In this document: positions 22,033 through 33,590 of the stretch, one piece after another | Numbering within the stretch: position 1 is the first letter of the stretch | Layout of the letters: the number at the start of each line of letters is the position of its first letter | Source of the DNA: Amphibalanus amphitrite | Taxonomy: Eukaryota > Arthropoda > Thecostraca > Balanomorpha > Balanidae | NCBI RefSeq assembly: GCF_019059575.1 | Contig: NW_024881570.1 | Span: 248,001-312,000, forward strand | DNA length: 64,000 bases | Reading direction: 5' to 3' | The notes under the pieces: model-generated | Database searches by the model: none | Told to the model about the DNA's origin: nothing | What the model saw: only the letters and a program-made list of their open reading frames with translations | Made by a program: the position numbers and the translations under genes

Positions 22033-22987
22033 TTAAAGGGACACTCCCACCTCAACATTAGTTTTGAGTTGAGATAGCCAAATTGGTGGCCATGCCTGCA
22101 AATACCGGTTTGGGCACTCACAACATCGAAAAATGCTTTAATTCGAAGATATGGAATTTCAAACTTGCAGTTTTCGGATTCTAAGGGGCTAATGCATTGG
22201 AATGCCCCCTTAGAATTTGTGACGTCAGCGGAGATCTAACGATTTTTAAATCTTAGACTAAAACCATCGTTAACACGTGGTGGTATACGCTGCTTTGCGC
22301 GCAACGTCTGTCGCACTTTAAAGGGAGATAATGACCTTTTTCCACAAAATCTGAGTTAGGACCATTTTCTGACAAAACACAACAAGTTATAATGTAAATT
22401 AAAACCATTTTGCTCAATTCGGTACCTTGCCGCAAATATCTCAACTTGAAGTCACGTTAGCGGGGAGCGCTGAAAATGACCGTTGAATAAGTACTTACAT
22501 CACTTTTTGGTACTTGCATGTAATTTTGTAAAATGAGCGTATTCCTTACATTTGATCTTCATCACATCTAGTTAGTTAATGGTCGTCTATAGTGTCTTCA
22601 AAAGATATTCATGGTTTGGGGGTGGTTTATGTCTAAATTTACGCAACTATTTTTCCTGTTCATCATCTGACGCCATATGCTGCTATTTTAGTAGCAACGA
22701 CTCAATTTTGAATCGGTCCCGCCGACTGCACAATAAAAGAAGATAGATACAACACTTTTGCGGCATCACTGAAAAACTTATGCAGAGGCCAGTTTTACCA
22801 ACAGAAAAATAGCCGCCCGGCGCAATTTTTCTGTCAAAAACCAGCCGACGAGTTTCACCAACCAGGCGAAAAAATATCCGCCGGCGTGAAAAATATCAGC
22901 CAGAAAAATAGCCAATGAGTTTCACCAACGGCAAATGCGGCATTAATGGAGTGTTATTTTGCGCCATTATTTGTAGAAAAACAGCCC

Positions 22988-23019
22988 AAAAAATAGACGG
23001 GGGACCCCGTCTATTTTTT
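22988..23019. repeat. Perfect 15-bp-stem hairpin
   Basis: AAAAAATAGACGGGG, a 2-base spacer, then CCCCGTCTATTTTTT. It lies just inside the left inverted repeat of the 4.7-kb unit and shares the AAAATAGACG phrase with its right arm. Confidence 0.85.
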
Positions 23020-24337
23020 TGATGTCGTGTTTGAACAATTGGCCTCATTTGTTACTAATTATCGTGATTTGCGCTTCCCAGTTGATATAATAATTTAGTA
23101 TCATTCATGGCCAATTTGTAAAGCATCTGGGCTTCAAGATTAGAAGATATTGCGTAAAGAAAGAGCCTTTGTCACCAGGCAGGACCAAAAGGAACCAACA
23201 AGACTGGTGTTTGGTGTTGTGGTGTTAGTTTTTTCGTTTATATTATCTTTTTGCTACAAGCACACAACAGCAAGATGATAGCACATTATTAACTAGTGGT
23301 CAGCTTACAAGTTCATTGCTCGTGCGAGTCGCACGGAAGTGGAAAATAATTATGGAAGATCATTTTCGAAAATTGAAGGTGCTTGAACAAACGCTGGAAG
23401 GAGAGGCAGAGAGGGTAGGCTCATTGGACTCAAGATTTTAAATAAATATGTCACTGTTTTCACATATTCAGCTACATTTGACAATGCAAGGCGCCAGCTA
23501 CTGATACCACTACTACTTTTGGGTGGAACTTACTTGAGCTGTGCGGAATAGGGAAGGTGCAATTGACATGGCTAAGACCAAAATGGCAAGATTTTCAAGA
23601 TCAATGACAGTAAATTTAGAAAAAAGAAATTGAATAGCATGAAAGAAATGTATAAAGGCTTGTTTTTGAAGCCAAACGTGCAAAGTTTGCATGGTTGCGA
23701 ACCCGAACAAACTTGCTGTCATAAGATTGTGCCACTGAGCTCAGCAAGTCATGCTGCCAATATTGAAGAAAAAGAAAATAATAGTAATGTTGTAAAATGT
23801 AAATGAATCCATAACTGTTGTGTGTGCACTGTGCTGATATTGAATGCATGTGTATCTTGCATGCATGAGTCATGCAGGGATCATGTTAAAACTGGCTGTA
23901 AGTATTGTGAGTTAGTTTTGCAAAATTGTGGAGGCACCAGGCAAATTGCAGCCGAAATATTATTTGTTCACCTCAGCGCTGAAATTTCTGCTCACAGAGT
24001 TTTCAGATCATGCGCCGAAATGTTCATGCAGCCCATCCGTTACACTGGTCATGTTGACAGTGACAAGGATTTTTTCCCAGTTTCATGTTGAAATACAATA
24101 ATAATTCACTTAGCTTGATTTTAGCTTATGTTTTTCATGCCAGTTCCTAGAATAAAGCAGCCAATATTTTCTGTCATGTGAGAAATATAATAACAATATG
24201 CACAATTGCAGGCTGTGGCATGTTGTAAGGTTTTCCTTGTTTATTGCTGAGGTTTTTCCAGTCTCTGCTGCAAAAACGGTGATGAATCCACCATCGTCCG
24301 ACGGTTTCGATGACGCCAATCATCGGCGAGTGTTGCT

Positions 24338-25730
24338 GTGATGGCCGACCTGACTGAGCGCACAGCGGCAGCCGCCGTCGCCAATAACGACAGTGAGGAC
24401 ACCTCCGAGTCGGACGGAGACGCCGCCGCTGACGACTTCACCGTGCTGGACGAGGTGGAGCGCTCGAGCCGACAGACCGTGCACCGCGTGCGCTGCCCGA
24501 CTGGCTGGCGCACCTGCAGCCGATTGGCGACCGGCGGCCGGCGCCGGCCAATCTGCCGGCGCTCTGCCCCGAGCTGCGCGCCCGGCTGGCCGCCGAGGGC
24601 ATCGAACAGGTGTTCCTGGTGCAGGTGACCGTGCTGCCCGAGCTGCTGGCGGCCGCAGAGTCGCTACTGCCACCGGCCGACCTCTGAGTCTCGGCGCCGG
24701 CCGGCCGCTCGGTGCCCGCCGTGTTCCGCCAGTACGACGCCGACACGCCGCTCTGCGTCCAGCTGCTGGGTGGAGACACAGTGGCACGAGGGGGCGCCAA
24801 CTGGTGGCGGTGGGGCCGCGCGGCCCGGCCTCCCTGGCTGATCGTGGTGAGCACTCCCGGCTGGCTGATGGATCACATAACCAGCGCCGAGGGCTTCTCG
24901 CTACCGCACCTGCGCTACCTGGTGATCGACGAAGCCGACCGGGTGATCGAGATGGCCGAGACGGGCTGGCTGAAAGCGGTGGAGCGGGTGGCGGCGGCCA
25001 CGGCCCGCCGCCCTGCATCGCCGGCCGGCTGACGGCCGCCGCCGTCTGCGCGCCTCACCTGCCGCTTCAGAAGCTGCCATTCTTGGCCACCCTGTCACAG
25101 AACCCGGAGGCCGGAGAAGCTGGAGCGAATGTCGCTGTTCCAGCCGCGACTGCTGGTGGTCGGCACGGCGGCCGCCGCCGTCGCACTGCCCGGTCAGTTC
25201 GTCGGCAGGTTCACCACGCCGGCCGAGCTGAGCGAGTCGTTCAACGTGGTGGCGCCGCAGCCGCTGAAGCCGCTGCTGATGCACCATTTGCTCCGACAGC
25301 CCGACTGGCGACGCTCGCTCGTGTTGGTCAACTGGAACGAGGTGGCGCACCAGCTGGAGCTACCGCTGTCTGTGCTGGGCGCGCGCGTGACTGAGTTCTG
25401 TGGGGTAGTGCCGGCGTGCCGGCGGCGGCGCGCGCTAGCTGAGATGGCCGCGCTGGTGTGCTCGAGGCTATAGCGCGCGGTATTGACGTGGACGCCGTGG
25501 ACGCGGTCGTGTCGTACGACATCCCGGCGCGGTTGAAGACGTACACTGCGTGCGTCGGACGGCGCGCATCCGCCGGGCCGGCCAGGCGGTCAAGCTAATG
25601 TTGGAGCGGCAGCGCAGCAATTTCCAGCGGCTGATGGTGCAGGCGGGCGGCCGGGTGCGGGAGACGCTGGCGCTGCTGGACGAGCTACGAGCTGCGCCAG
25701 TACGAGGCGACCTACGTCAGTGGATTTCCA
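24338..25730 (+). pseudogene. Degraded DDX51/Dbp6-like DEAD-box RNA helicase copy
   Basis: Fragments follow the order of DDX51, a nucleolar ATP-dependent helicase of large-subunit rRNA processing. They are an acidic N-region with DDFTVLDEVE; LPDWLAHLQPI and GIEQVFLVQ (Q-motif region, from 24497); VSAPAG where motif I should be; YDADTPLCVQLL; STPGWLMDHI (motif Ib); VIDEADR (motif II, near 24920); FLATLSQNPE (motif III, SAT changed to LAT); LVNWNEVAHQL; ARGIDVDAV (motif V); and CVGRTAR (motif VI, His lost). Motif I (GSGKT) and about 35 residues after it are missing. TGA 24685-24687 interrupts the frame, and at least four frame changes are needed. GC content is very high compared with its flanks. 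No introns are seen in this span. It lies inside nested transposons, so I infer a captured or retroposed copy, not the working gene. Confidence 0.85.
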
Positions 25731-27300
25731 CACTAGCTTCTAGTGGATCGCTGTTGTTTTTTATGCTCATTGCTCATGATTTATTTACATTTTAGAAATA
25801 TTGCAATGAAATAGATGTATGCCTTGTCATCAGCCTAGAAAAGCTAAAGTAAGTAAAGCGTTTTAGTTGCATAATGTATGTTTGTTCATGAACACGGATT
25901 TAACATGTCCTAACTCCCAAACATTTCGATATTAGACCCGAGTTACAAACCAATCGAAAGGCTTAGACGATCATTTGGGGCGTAGCCAGACGGCTCGGCT
26001 GGGTGTGAAAGCCGGCGACCAAGGTGGTGACCACCCGATCATAATGCACAGCGGTCTCCGTCGGACGATTGTGTCCGCGCGCAACGAATGATCTGGGCAC
26101 ACGCAGAGGAGTTCGGCAGGACTCTCCACTGAGCGGTACTGGGCGCAGTCGAACGACGGTCGACGACGCTAGCGCAGGTATTGTTAATTTGTTACGACTT
26201 ACGAGCCGGACCAGTGTAGCGGGCCTGGAGCAAATATTCTTTGCTGGTGGCGTTCCTTCTGCTCGACCGGGCCCGGCAAACGGGGCCAGCATATCGGCTA
26301 AAACCACCTAGCCGGGCAGTCTGACCTCCACCTCGCCGAAGCGGAGCGAACGACGTACCCTCAGCCCTGCAATGACCGCGGTGCAGCAGTTAATCTGGGT
26401 AGGTATTTTCCTAAGGTAAGACACTCGCCTTTGCACAATGCTTTACATATATAGGCCTTGGCGAGTTCGTTAGCCCTCTTACTCCCGCTAGAAGGTGCTA
26501 ATGCAGTGCACGCGAAGCCGCCTCGTAGCACCGCAGTTCAACTTCAATCGCTCGGCAGCGGAACTGTCCGTCGTCCGTCCAGCTTCAGGTGGCGTCTCTG
26601 GGAGCAATGCTGGCCGCTTATTTGCCGCTCTTTTGAAAGCTAGGAAAGAGGTGCGGCTCCCGGATCTGTCGGGAGCGGGACTCATAGGCGGCGGAACGGG
26701 TAGGGCACCGGGGCACCGTGCCCCCCTTTGATTTTGACATTTTAATATTAGCCCTATGGGCGTTGCATGGAAAGAATGGGACCAAAAGTCGGCAGTGCCC
26801 CCTTAATTGAAGGTGTTCCGCTGCCACTGGAGTGGGTCTCATCTAGTCCCCACCTCATAGCTGGAGGTCCACACATTGCGTTCTCGGTCTACACGATGAT
26901 TTTCTACAAGGTGCGACTAAAAACAGACAAAAAGGTACATAACAAGTTGAAGGTATTGTAAAAATTAATATAATAGGCTGACAGGAAAAAAGATCCATCT
27001 TAAATTTGCCTTAAATGCAAGCTTCCTTACGTCACCTTTATGAATGACGTGCCTACGTTTACAATTTGGTAGTTTTGTATTGTATTGGCTTTTGCTGGGC
27101 ACCAGAATGTTAATATAGATATGAAAGTTTATAATGCTCTACTTTGTTGTTATTACTCTTGAAAATAATGTAATAATTTATGATTATAATATTTCGAAAT
27201 GTATATAGCATTTGCATTAGAAATCACGCTTCAATTTGATTGAAAACATGCTTTAAATGATTTCTTAATCTCCTTGACATATCGTAATTTGATATCGTAA
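25731..27300. other. Non-coding part of the nested unit, with a possible hAT-like remnant
   Basis: 25960-26690 is GC-rich but resists assignment to a protein. About 26682-26831 resembles the MITE at 41041-41202 (shared CCTATGG...GCATGGAAAGAAT) with imperfect ends CATAGGCGGCGGAAC and GTTCCGCTGCCACTG. The remainder is AT-rich. Confidence 0.4.
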
Positions 27301-28244
27301 CAGAATATCAGCTGACTACCGGCGACAAATAATTTCCGTCCGAAGTCGGCTGGAATTTTTTGTTGGTGAAACTCGTTGCTGTGTGGCGTCTATTTTTTCG
27401 GCTGGATATTTTATTTCGGCGGCCGGCTGGTATTTTTTGGTAAAACTGGCCTCTGTACTGTTATCAAAATTCTCATAACACCGTTCGACAAACCTGAAGT
27501 CTTTTTGAAATAAATATGCTTGTATTTTTCGCTTCAGGCTCTGACGCCAAAATAATGAATTTCGTAGTCGCAATCGCAAGATTTGGCTGCGTTTCTGGCG
27601 CATGCCGTTCATTTGTGGCGCAAAATAATGTAAACAACTTTTACAATTTGGTGTCATTTCTCTAGGCACTATGTACCCCCGAATTATAATCTAATTAATT
27701 CTAAACCGAATTAACTCTAATTCAAATTAGAATCCTTACAACCAAGCAACGACAAGGCGATAACATAAACAAAAACCCAAGCGTCGCTGTTTGAAACAAA
27801 AGCGCCATATACTGCGACTTTTTTATAGAGGACAACGCATTTCGGTGGGTGTTACAAGTAATGCAAGTACTGCTTCTTTTTTGCAAAAATAAAAACCTTT
27901 TTCACGTACAAAAATGTGCTAGGAAATTTTCATATTTTATAGAAACTACAGTAGAAATAGTATAGATGTCGAGTAATTTTTATTTAAGAAAAAAGAAAGC
28001 TCATTATCTCCCTTTAAGGCTGCCAAATTATTGCTTCCAAATAAAGTCGCTAGTAACAGGGGAGATCCCAAAAAGTAAACAAAAGTAAAAGCCTAATATC
28101 TTGAAAACCAGTGAATATTTTTCGGTGAAATTTGGTAGATATTCGTTTTCGCTCTTTCTGAACCAAGGGACATCACTTTCATGCCAATTCATTAACTTTT
28201 TTGAAGGTGGGAGGGTCCCTTTAAGTAAAAACAAAAATTTCATG

Positions 28245-28648
28245 AATGTTTGCTCTCTGCAGGCTAAACCGTTGACTTAGGTCAAATATGAGAGCTCTTA
28301 CTCCAGAAAGAACGTTAAAAGAGCTATCGAATGCGCTTTTCCGAGGCGATGTAGTATTATTCGTTCCGGAGTTGTAGGTACCTCGATGGGTAAAAAAGTT
28401 GAAAAGGCAAAATGTGACCTTTGATGACCTCTAGCGACCTGACGTTTCATCTGACCCAAAAATGACCGAGTACTTTCTTCGTGATTTTGACGCTCTTTCA
28501 AATGCAGCTTACCGCGTATCGCTACGTGATCCGGGAGCCCAGTTAGATTGAGGGGGCCCCCCTCAATTCACCCCTCCCCCCGGGGGGGGGGGTGAAACAT
28601 TCCCGGCCCAGCGCGATTGGCGCCGAGCACCGGCCCGGCGCGGATTAA
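28245..28648 (-). mobile_element. 5'-truncated group A TTAA-type element (long-end part only)
   Basis: From TCTGCAGGCTAAACCGTTGAC onward the landmarks of 53490-53865 appear in the same order (GCTATCGAATGCGCTTTTCCG, TGACCTCTAGCGACCTGACG, TACCGCGTATCGCTACGTG). They end in a C-run/G-run hairpin (core GTGAAACATT) and CCGGCGCGGATTAA, with TTAA at 28645-28648. Confidence 0.65.
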
Positions 28649-28649
28649 C

Positions 28650-29590
28650 GAAGGCAATGCCAATTTCGGTCGTAAAACGGTTGGCAAATAATCGCTTATG
28701 GAACGCAATGGTGGTTTTATTTGTACACAATGACAATGAACATTTTTTTTTTGCTCATAATAGTTAAAACGAAGTTTCAGACTAATGAGAAATGAAACGG
28801 TGACGTAAGCCTCGGCACTAAACAATAGTAGTTTAGGGCCTGGTCTTGGGAGTACAACGACAAACTATTACCCTAATCGGAAGGGTCAGAACCGTCAGAG
28901 CTATTCGGCTTACACTTTCACATGCGACGAAGATGCAAAAAAGGGGTAGAAAATCACATGCCGAGGCTTGAAACAATGACATGACATGACATGGAGGAGT
29001 ACACTGGTGTCAACCGAAGCTAAAACTATTCTACGTTCAGTACATGATAATAAAGTACCTATCACAGATGAGCTTATCTTTCTAGTAGAGGTTTATTTCC
29101 AAATGGGTCTACAGTACAGGGATTATTCTATCCCGCACCTGACCTCTGAGATGCAAAAGTAAGAATTTGTTACCTTTGCATCTGTCTGAGAAGCAAAGAT
29201 AACGTATCGACTATCGAGGATTCACAGCCAAAAATCAAGAGTTCAAGTTGTGAAGCGTCAATAGCCGCAACTTTTTTTGATGGCCGTTAGTAATAAACTG
29301 ATGAATAAAAAACAAACTAATCTAAATATATTTATCATAAATTAATACATAGGAATATAACATTTTAAATGAATTGTGAATAAACCTCTACATAGAAAGA
29401 TATATGATTCCTCATGGCTCACTCGTGGAAGATCGGATATCTTTTCCTCGCGTGTTCCAGAAAACCTCGCTCCTTCGTCGCTCGGTTTTTCAGTAACCCG
29501 CTTGGAAAAGATATCCTTTTCTTACACACCGAATCGAAAGATCCGTTGGCCAAAGACACGAGGATAAATCGTAATGAACCCATTCGTGGC
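28650..29590. other. Gene-free spacer
   Basis: AT-rich, nothing recognised apart from a tandem TGACA run near 28979-28992. Confidence 0.4.
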
Positions 29591-29595
29591 AAGTT

Positions 29596-30160
29596 CATCT
29601 TTCCCCGTCCGGGAAAAGATCACTTGAGGTAAGTAATCTTGCGTCAGGAATATCGCCGCACGCTGACCGCATCCGGACCGCAGACGGAAAGCTCACGGAC
29701 ACTTGCTAACACTTTGTGAAGAGCAATTATCAGTTATTACTAAAGAAAATATATCAATTTACTAGCATAACATGGTGCTGCCATGTCAAGGAGATTATGT
29801 TTACTTACTTCATCTTAAAAGAGTTGAAATTATTTCTTAAAATTGCAATTGAAAACTCGAAGACGGAAGATTGTACCTGTCCGCGTCCGTTCCGCCTGCG
29901 TTCTCCGCAGAAAAGCTTAACATGTCGGACTTTGTTATTTCGTTTCCGTAGCAACCGCTTCCGAAACGCTTGCGGAGAGCTGACGGAAAATCAACAGCTG
30001 ATTGCCGTTCGGATGCGGTCCGCACGGAGCGCACACGATTTCCGTACGGACCGGATGCGCCCATAGGGCTCTGTGCTAAATTCCGTACGGACCGCAAGCG
30101 TTCCCCATAGTGGACGGCGGCCTTTAATCTTTTCCCGGCCGGGACAAGATCACCTGTTTT
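29596..30160. repeat. CCGTACGGACCG-rich block between two TCTTTTCCCGG half-palindromes
   Basis: ATCTTTCCCCGTCCGGGAAA at about 29598 and ATCTTTTCCCGGCCGGGAC near 30126 are direct relatives, separated by about 500 bases rich in GGACCG, CCGTACGG and GCATCCG. This looks like an inserted MITE bearing these motifs in a host palindromic repeat, but the ends could not be fixed. Confidence 0.35.
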
Positions 30161-30220
30161 TGAGTTTATAGAATTAAAGAATTAAAGAATTTATAGCAAC
30201 TAATAGTGTGTAAGAGATAA

Positions 30221-30324
30221 AATTGTGCATGGGTCTGCAGGGAAGATGAAAAATTATCAGCACTCGTGCCATCTTTTCACTCGTGCTGATAATGTTTCAT
30301 CTTCCCGGCAGACCCATGCATAAT
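30221..30324. repeat. Long near-perfect hairpin, about 45-bp arms
   Basis: AATTGTGCATGGGTCTGC ... TTATCAGCACTCG is matched in inverted form by GTGCTGATAATG ... GCAGACCCATGCATAATT around a short spacer (CATCTTTT region), with very few mismatches. The size suits a foldback mini-element or a precursor of small RNAs. No flanking duplication is evident. Confidence 0.85.
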
Positions 30325-30329
30325 TATAT

Positions 30330-31350
30330 ATACCTTCCACTAGGAGATATGAAGAATCATCTATATCTACATTGTACTACGATGCAATGGTTGAATGAAC
30401 ACCATTAGTAGTTTGAAGTTTGAACCAACATATACACTATTGGTATGGATAGGTACCTGGTAAAACAGGACCGTGTGATGAATGCACATTCTCAGATGAT
30501 TGTCTGAGAACTGAGCCACGAAAAAGCAGAGAACTTGACATCCGGGATGTGCTTCAGCCATGTATCGATGGTGATGACACAAGCAGTATGTCAGATAGTA
30601 TGTATGAGCCACCAAAATGTACAACAGTAAAGGCTGATTAGTTATTCACAGAATTTACTGTACAAAATCAGTGATGGGGAGATACTTGTCAGCCCTGTGA
30701 AATACGACAGTCATTTACAAGAAGATACCACACATTCTAACAGATAATGGCCTCTCTCATGTAGTAACAGAAAACCACTCAGCCACGCATGAAAAAGTAA
30801 AACTAATAATAATTTTCTAAAAAAGTATAAGCATTTGCTTGTAATTGTTTGACTCCTGTCGCTGTAGCTTACATTCCTATACCAAGGAACTGTTCGGTGT
30901 GTCCCTTAGCTTCTGCACCAACTGCTGTCAAAGTAAAACCTTACTGATGGCCTTTGGCATCAAGTCATCACTTCAATCAGATCACCGGGTAATGTTTTGG
31001 AAGATCCAGAAAAGGTGAATTCAGTATTGCATGCTGCTGGGTGCTGAGAGCATATTCCACAAGTTGATTTAAGAATTTAAAAAATGTCCATGTTTTGCTT
31101 CCTCATACAAATGTTGCAGTGCAATTCACTGATTTTTTTCTCGAAGCATTTCTTGGAAAGGAAAACAACACATTTTCACAAATTCTGGCCAAATGTCACA
31201 CATGCCTCCTCCCATTTTCCACTGGTCAGTGGTCATCCCTCCCTTCATCTTCTTATCGTCTACAGCTGTAGGTCTAAATATCGTACAATCGTCTGCAGCT
31301 ATAGTATTGTGAGTTGTTTAGAGTCGTCTAGAGCTAAACTCTCAGATATC
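30330..31350. other. Gene-free spacer
   Basis: AT-rich. Open frames at 30367-30624 (minus) and 31084-31383 (plus) have no recognisable features. Confidence 0.4.
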
Positions 31351-32218
31351 ATTACGAGCGAGCGAGCGCAGCGAGCGAAGTGAGTCTTTTCAATATAACG
31401 GAAAAATCTCAGTATGAGCGGCCCGGCCCGGCCCGACCCGGCCCGGCCTGTAACGCTTTTGAGAGGCTTATATCTCAGCAACCGCTGGACCGAATGGCCT
31501 GCGGTCTTTTTTGCTGGGTAGCCCCATCCCTTCTACCCCGTAATTGACTACTTTTGATACATCTCAGCGACCGCCGTGGCACGTGCCACGTGAAAAGTCA
31601 AGGGTGTTCAAGCAGTTTTGCAAAAGTAATGATTTTGAGAGGCCCATATCTCAGCAGCGGCTTGAGCGATTGTCTTGCGGTCATTTTTATAGGGTAGCTG
31701 CATCCCTTCTACCAAAGGTCGGATACTCTTCATCTATGTGAGTGACCCCCACTGCACGTGCAAAATACAACAATAAGAGGTGCCAAATTTGTTCCCATTT
31801 CAGTAACTCAGTAATTACTGGGGCGATTTCGCTGAAACTTGGCATACAGGTAGGCACCCACCAGGCAATGCATTCCCATGTGTTGTGGTTAGGGTGCTAC
31901 TGCACGTGCGCACGTGCAGGGGGCGTTTCCAGATCTCGAGAACGGCTGGGCCGATTGCGCTCAAATTTGGTACACGGTTGGGGACCGGTTAGTAGGGTGC
32001 CGTGCAAAAGTCATTTTGGACCCCGTTTGCACGTGCGCACGTGCAGAATGCCGCTTCCAGATCTCAGGAGCGGCTGGGCCGATTGCGTTCAAATTTGGTA
32101 CACCGCTAGCGACCGGTTAGAAGGGTGCCCGTTGGAAGTACCCTCTCGCCCTTCCGCACGTGCAGGGCTCACTATCTCGCTCGCTCGTTCTTCGCCCAAA
32201 AGGCGTTTTACTGGTGAT
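31351..32218 (-). repeat. E-box-rich dispersed repeat, uninterrupted copy
   Basis: This is the best intact copy (868 bases) and the reference for the three others. It runs from ATTACGAGCGAGCGAGCG to GGCGTTTTACTGGT. It holds two 18-base palindromes TGCACGTGCGCACGTGCA (CACGTG at 31903 and 31911; 32030 and 32038), one GGCACGTGCC and single GCACGTGC sites. A run of CCCGG units lies near 31421-31448. No conserved reading frame, so it is not called as coding. Confidence 0.75.
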
Positions 32219-32583
32219 AATGTAACCTGAATTCACAAGCTGCTCAAGTAGGATTGTGATGGTGTTGCCAGTTATAACTTATGACTGTTGCAGTTGCAAA
32301 AGCAACGTTAGGACTCGATAATTGGCATTTGGTTTGGTAGTTAGCACAACAGACACAAACAAGCCCAATCTGGCCTAATTTTTCTTAACAGCACTGTGAC
32401 AGTGACTACTGAGTTGACAAGTGATCTTATAAAATTAAGGAAATATACCATTTAACATGGGCTTTGGAACTGAAATAGCAGTTTTGTAGCTTGAGCTGAG
32501 ATTAGCACATATCATGAGCTTTTATGGCCCAGCGGTCATCCCAGGCAAAGATACCTATCTCATTTCTCATTCTGAAAGCATTC
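32219..32583. other. Gene-free spacer before the Gypsy element
   Basis: AT-leaning sequence; nothing recognised. Confidence 0.4.
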
Positions 32584-32770
32584 TGTGGTACATGTTTATG
32601 TGTTTGCTTGCGCTGTGCAACGCTGCTTTGTAAATGCTTGAGACGCATGCTTTTTGTTGCAGGTATGGTGCTTGCCTTTTTGTTGAATAAAGCCAAAGTT
32701 ATGAAGCAGCGCATGTGCATGATCTGAGTCTTGAAATTACTGCATGCGCTAGAAGGCCTGGCTCACCACA
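32584..32770 (+). repeat. 5' LTR of the Gypsy fossil
   Basis: TGTGGTACATGTTTATG to GGCTCACCACA; matches 38694-38878. A TTGAATAAAG signal suitable for polyadenylation lies near its right end. Confidence 0.9.
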
Positions 32771-32799
32771 ATTTATTCAACAAAAAAGAAAACTCAGCA

Positions 32800-33590
32800 T
32801 GGACAAGTTCCTTCGTCCAGAGCGGTTCGACTGTAACCCCAACTCAAGCAGTGCTGCTGGGGAATGGAAGCACTGGTTCCGTACTTTCAGCACTTTTCTG
32901 GATGCTGTACAGGAACATAATCCGAACAAGTTGGACATTTTGATTAACTTTGTGGCACCTCGTGTTTATGAGTACATAGTGGACTGTGTGGACTATGAAT
33001 CTGCTGTGGAAGTACTGGAGAATTTGTATGTGAAACCCAAGAATGAAGTGTATGCCCGACACATGCTGGCAAGTCGCCACCAGCAGCCTAGGGAAACACT
33101 GGATGAGTACTTGCAGGCTCTGAAACTGCTGAGCAAGGACTGCAACTACAAGTCTGTGACAGCTGAGAAGTATCGTGAAGAGTCTGTTCGAGATGCCTTC
33201 ATCAGCGGCTTGACCTCACCGATCATCCGCCAGAGGCTCCTCGAGAACAAGTCACTTGATCTTCAGACTGCGTTTGACCAGGCAAGGGCTCTGGAACAGG
33301 CGCAGAGGAGCTCTGACTCGTACCTGACCCCAGTCGCCCCCCTGAGCGCAGCCACTGCGAACATGAACTCTGGGGCTGGGGTGGATGCCGGGTGTGGTGT
33401 GTCTGACGGGGTGCAACGTGAGAGACCTGATGATCGGCATGCCCCGCAGCCCTCTGCTACTGTCGAATCATGTTTTTTTTCTGTGGTAACAAGCATCATC
33501 TTCGCCGTGCTTGCCCTGCTCGCTCTGCTGTGTGCGTTAAGTGTGGGAAACGAGGGCATTTCGCAAAAGTTTGTCGCACCCCCCAGAGCG
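32800..33590 (+). pseudogene. Gypsy gag region
   Basis: The capsid-like part starts MDKFLRPERFD and includes WKHWFRTFSTFLDAV, PKNEVYARHMLASRHQ and RETLDEYLQALKLLS, the usual retrotransposon gag layout. A zinc-knuckle region with CFFCGNKHHLRRAC and CVKCGKRGHFAKVC follows at about 33465-33580. Part of a fossil element. Confidence 0.85.

Larger units (their letters stand above)
22783..27455. mobile_element. Inner 4.7-kb unit with CAGAGGCCAGTTTTACC inverted ends
   Basis: CAGAGGCCAGTTTTACCAA at 22783 is matched by the reverse complement ending at 27455. Similarity continues about 140 bases inward at both ends, with repeated GAGTTTCACCAAC and CCAGCCG phrases and AAAAATAG/AAAATAT tracts. These look like long terminal inverted repeats with subterminal repeats, but the immediate flanks (AACTTATG, TACTGTTA) do not form a target duplication. 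The cargo is the degraded DDX51-like sequence plus a GC-rich block at about 25960-26690. Unit status is therefore inferred, not proven. Confidence 0.55.
22322..28013. mobile_element. 5.7-kb insertion with AGGGAGATAATGA ends carrying a DDX51-like sequence
   Basis: The inverted termini AGGGAGATAATGA and TCATTATCTCCCT are flanked by TTAA (22318-22321 and 28014-28017). The uninterrupted MITE at 1207-1685 serves as empty-site reference. The outer arms (22322-22782 and 27456-28013, about 1.0 kb together) are AT-rich and non-coding. The inner 4.67 kb has its own inverted repeats. No transposase was recognised. Confidence 0.72.
22037..28220. mobile_element. Second copy of the AGGGACCCTCCCACC MITE, split by a 5.7-kb insertion
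   Basis: The left part (22037 to about 22317) and right part (about 28018-28220) match 1207-1685 in order and orientation and end in AGGGACACTCCCACC and GGTGGGAGGGTCCCT with TTAA outside (22033-22036, 28221-28224). Everything between belongs to a later insertion at 22322-28013. Confidence 0.82.

Noticed and set aside
23352-23414. Possible first exon of the DDX51-like gene (MEDHFRKLKVLEQTLEG, donor-like GGGTAGGC, acceptor near 24261)
   Set aside because: The phase does not join to the downstream open frame and the peptide does not resemble known DDX51 N-termini.
24320-25018. 232-aa minus-strand frame rich in Arg/Pro/Ala
   Set aside because: Antisense shadow of the very GC-rich DDX51-like sequence, which has recognisable motifs on the plus strand.
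26767-26961. 64-aa frame ending FSVYTMIFYKVRLKTDKK
   Set aside because: Overlaps a hAT-like remnant and AT-rich sequence; no domain recognised.
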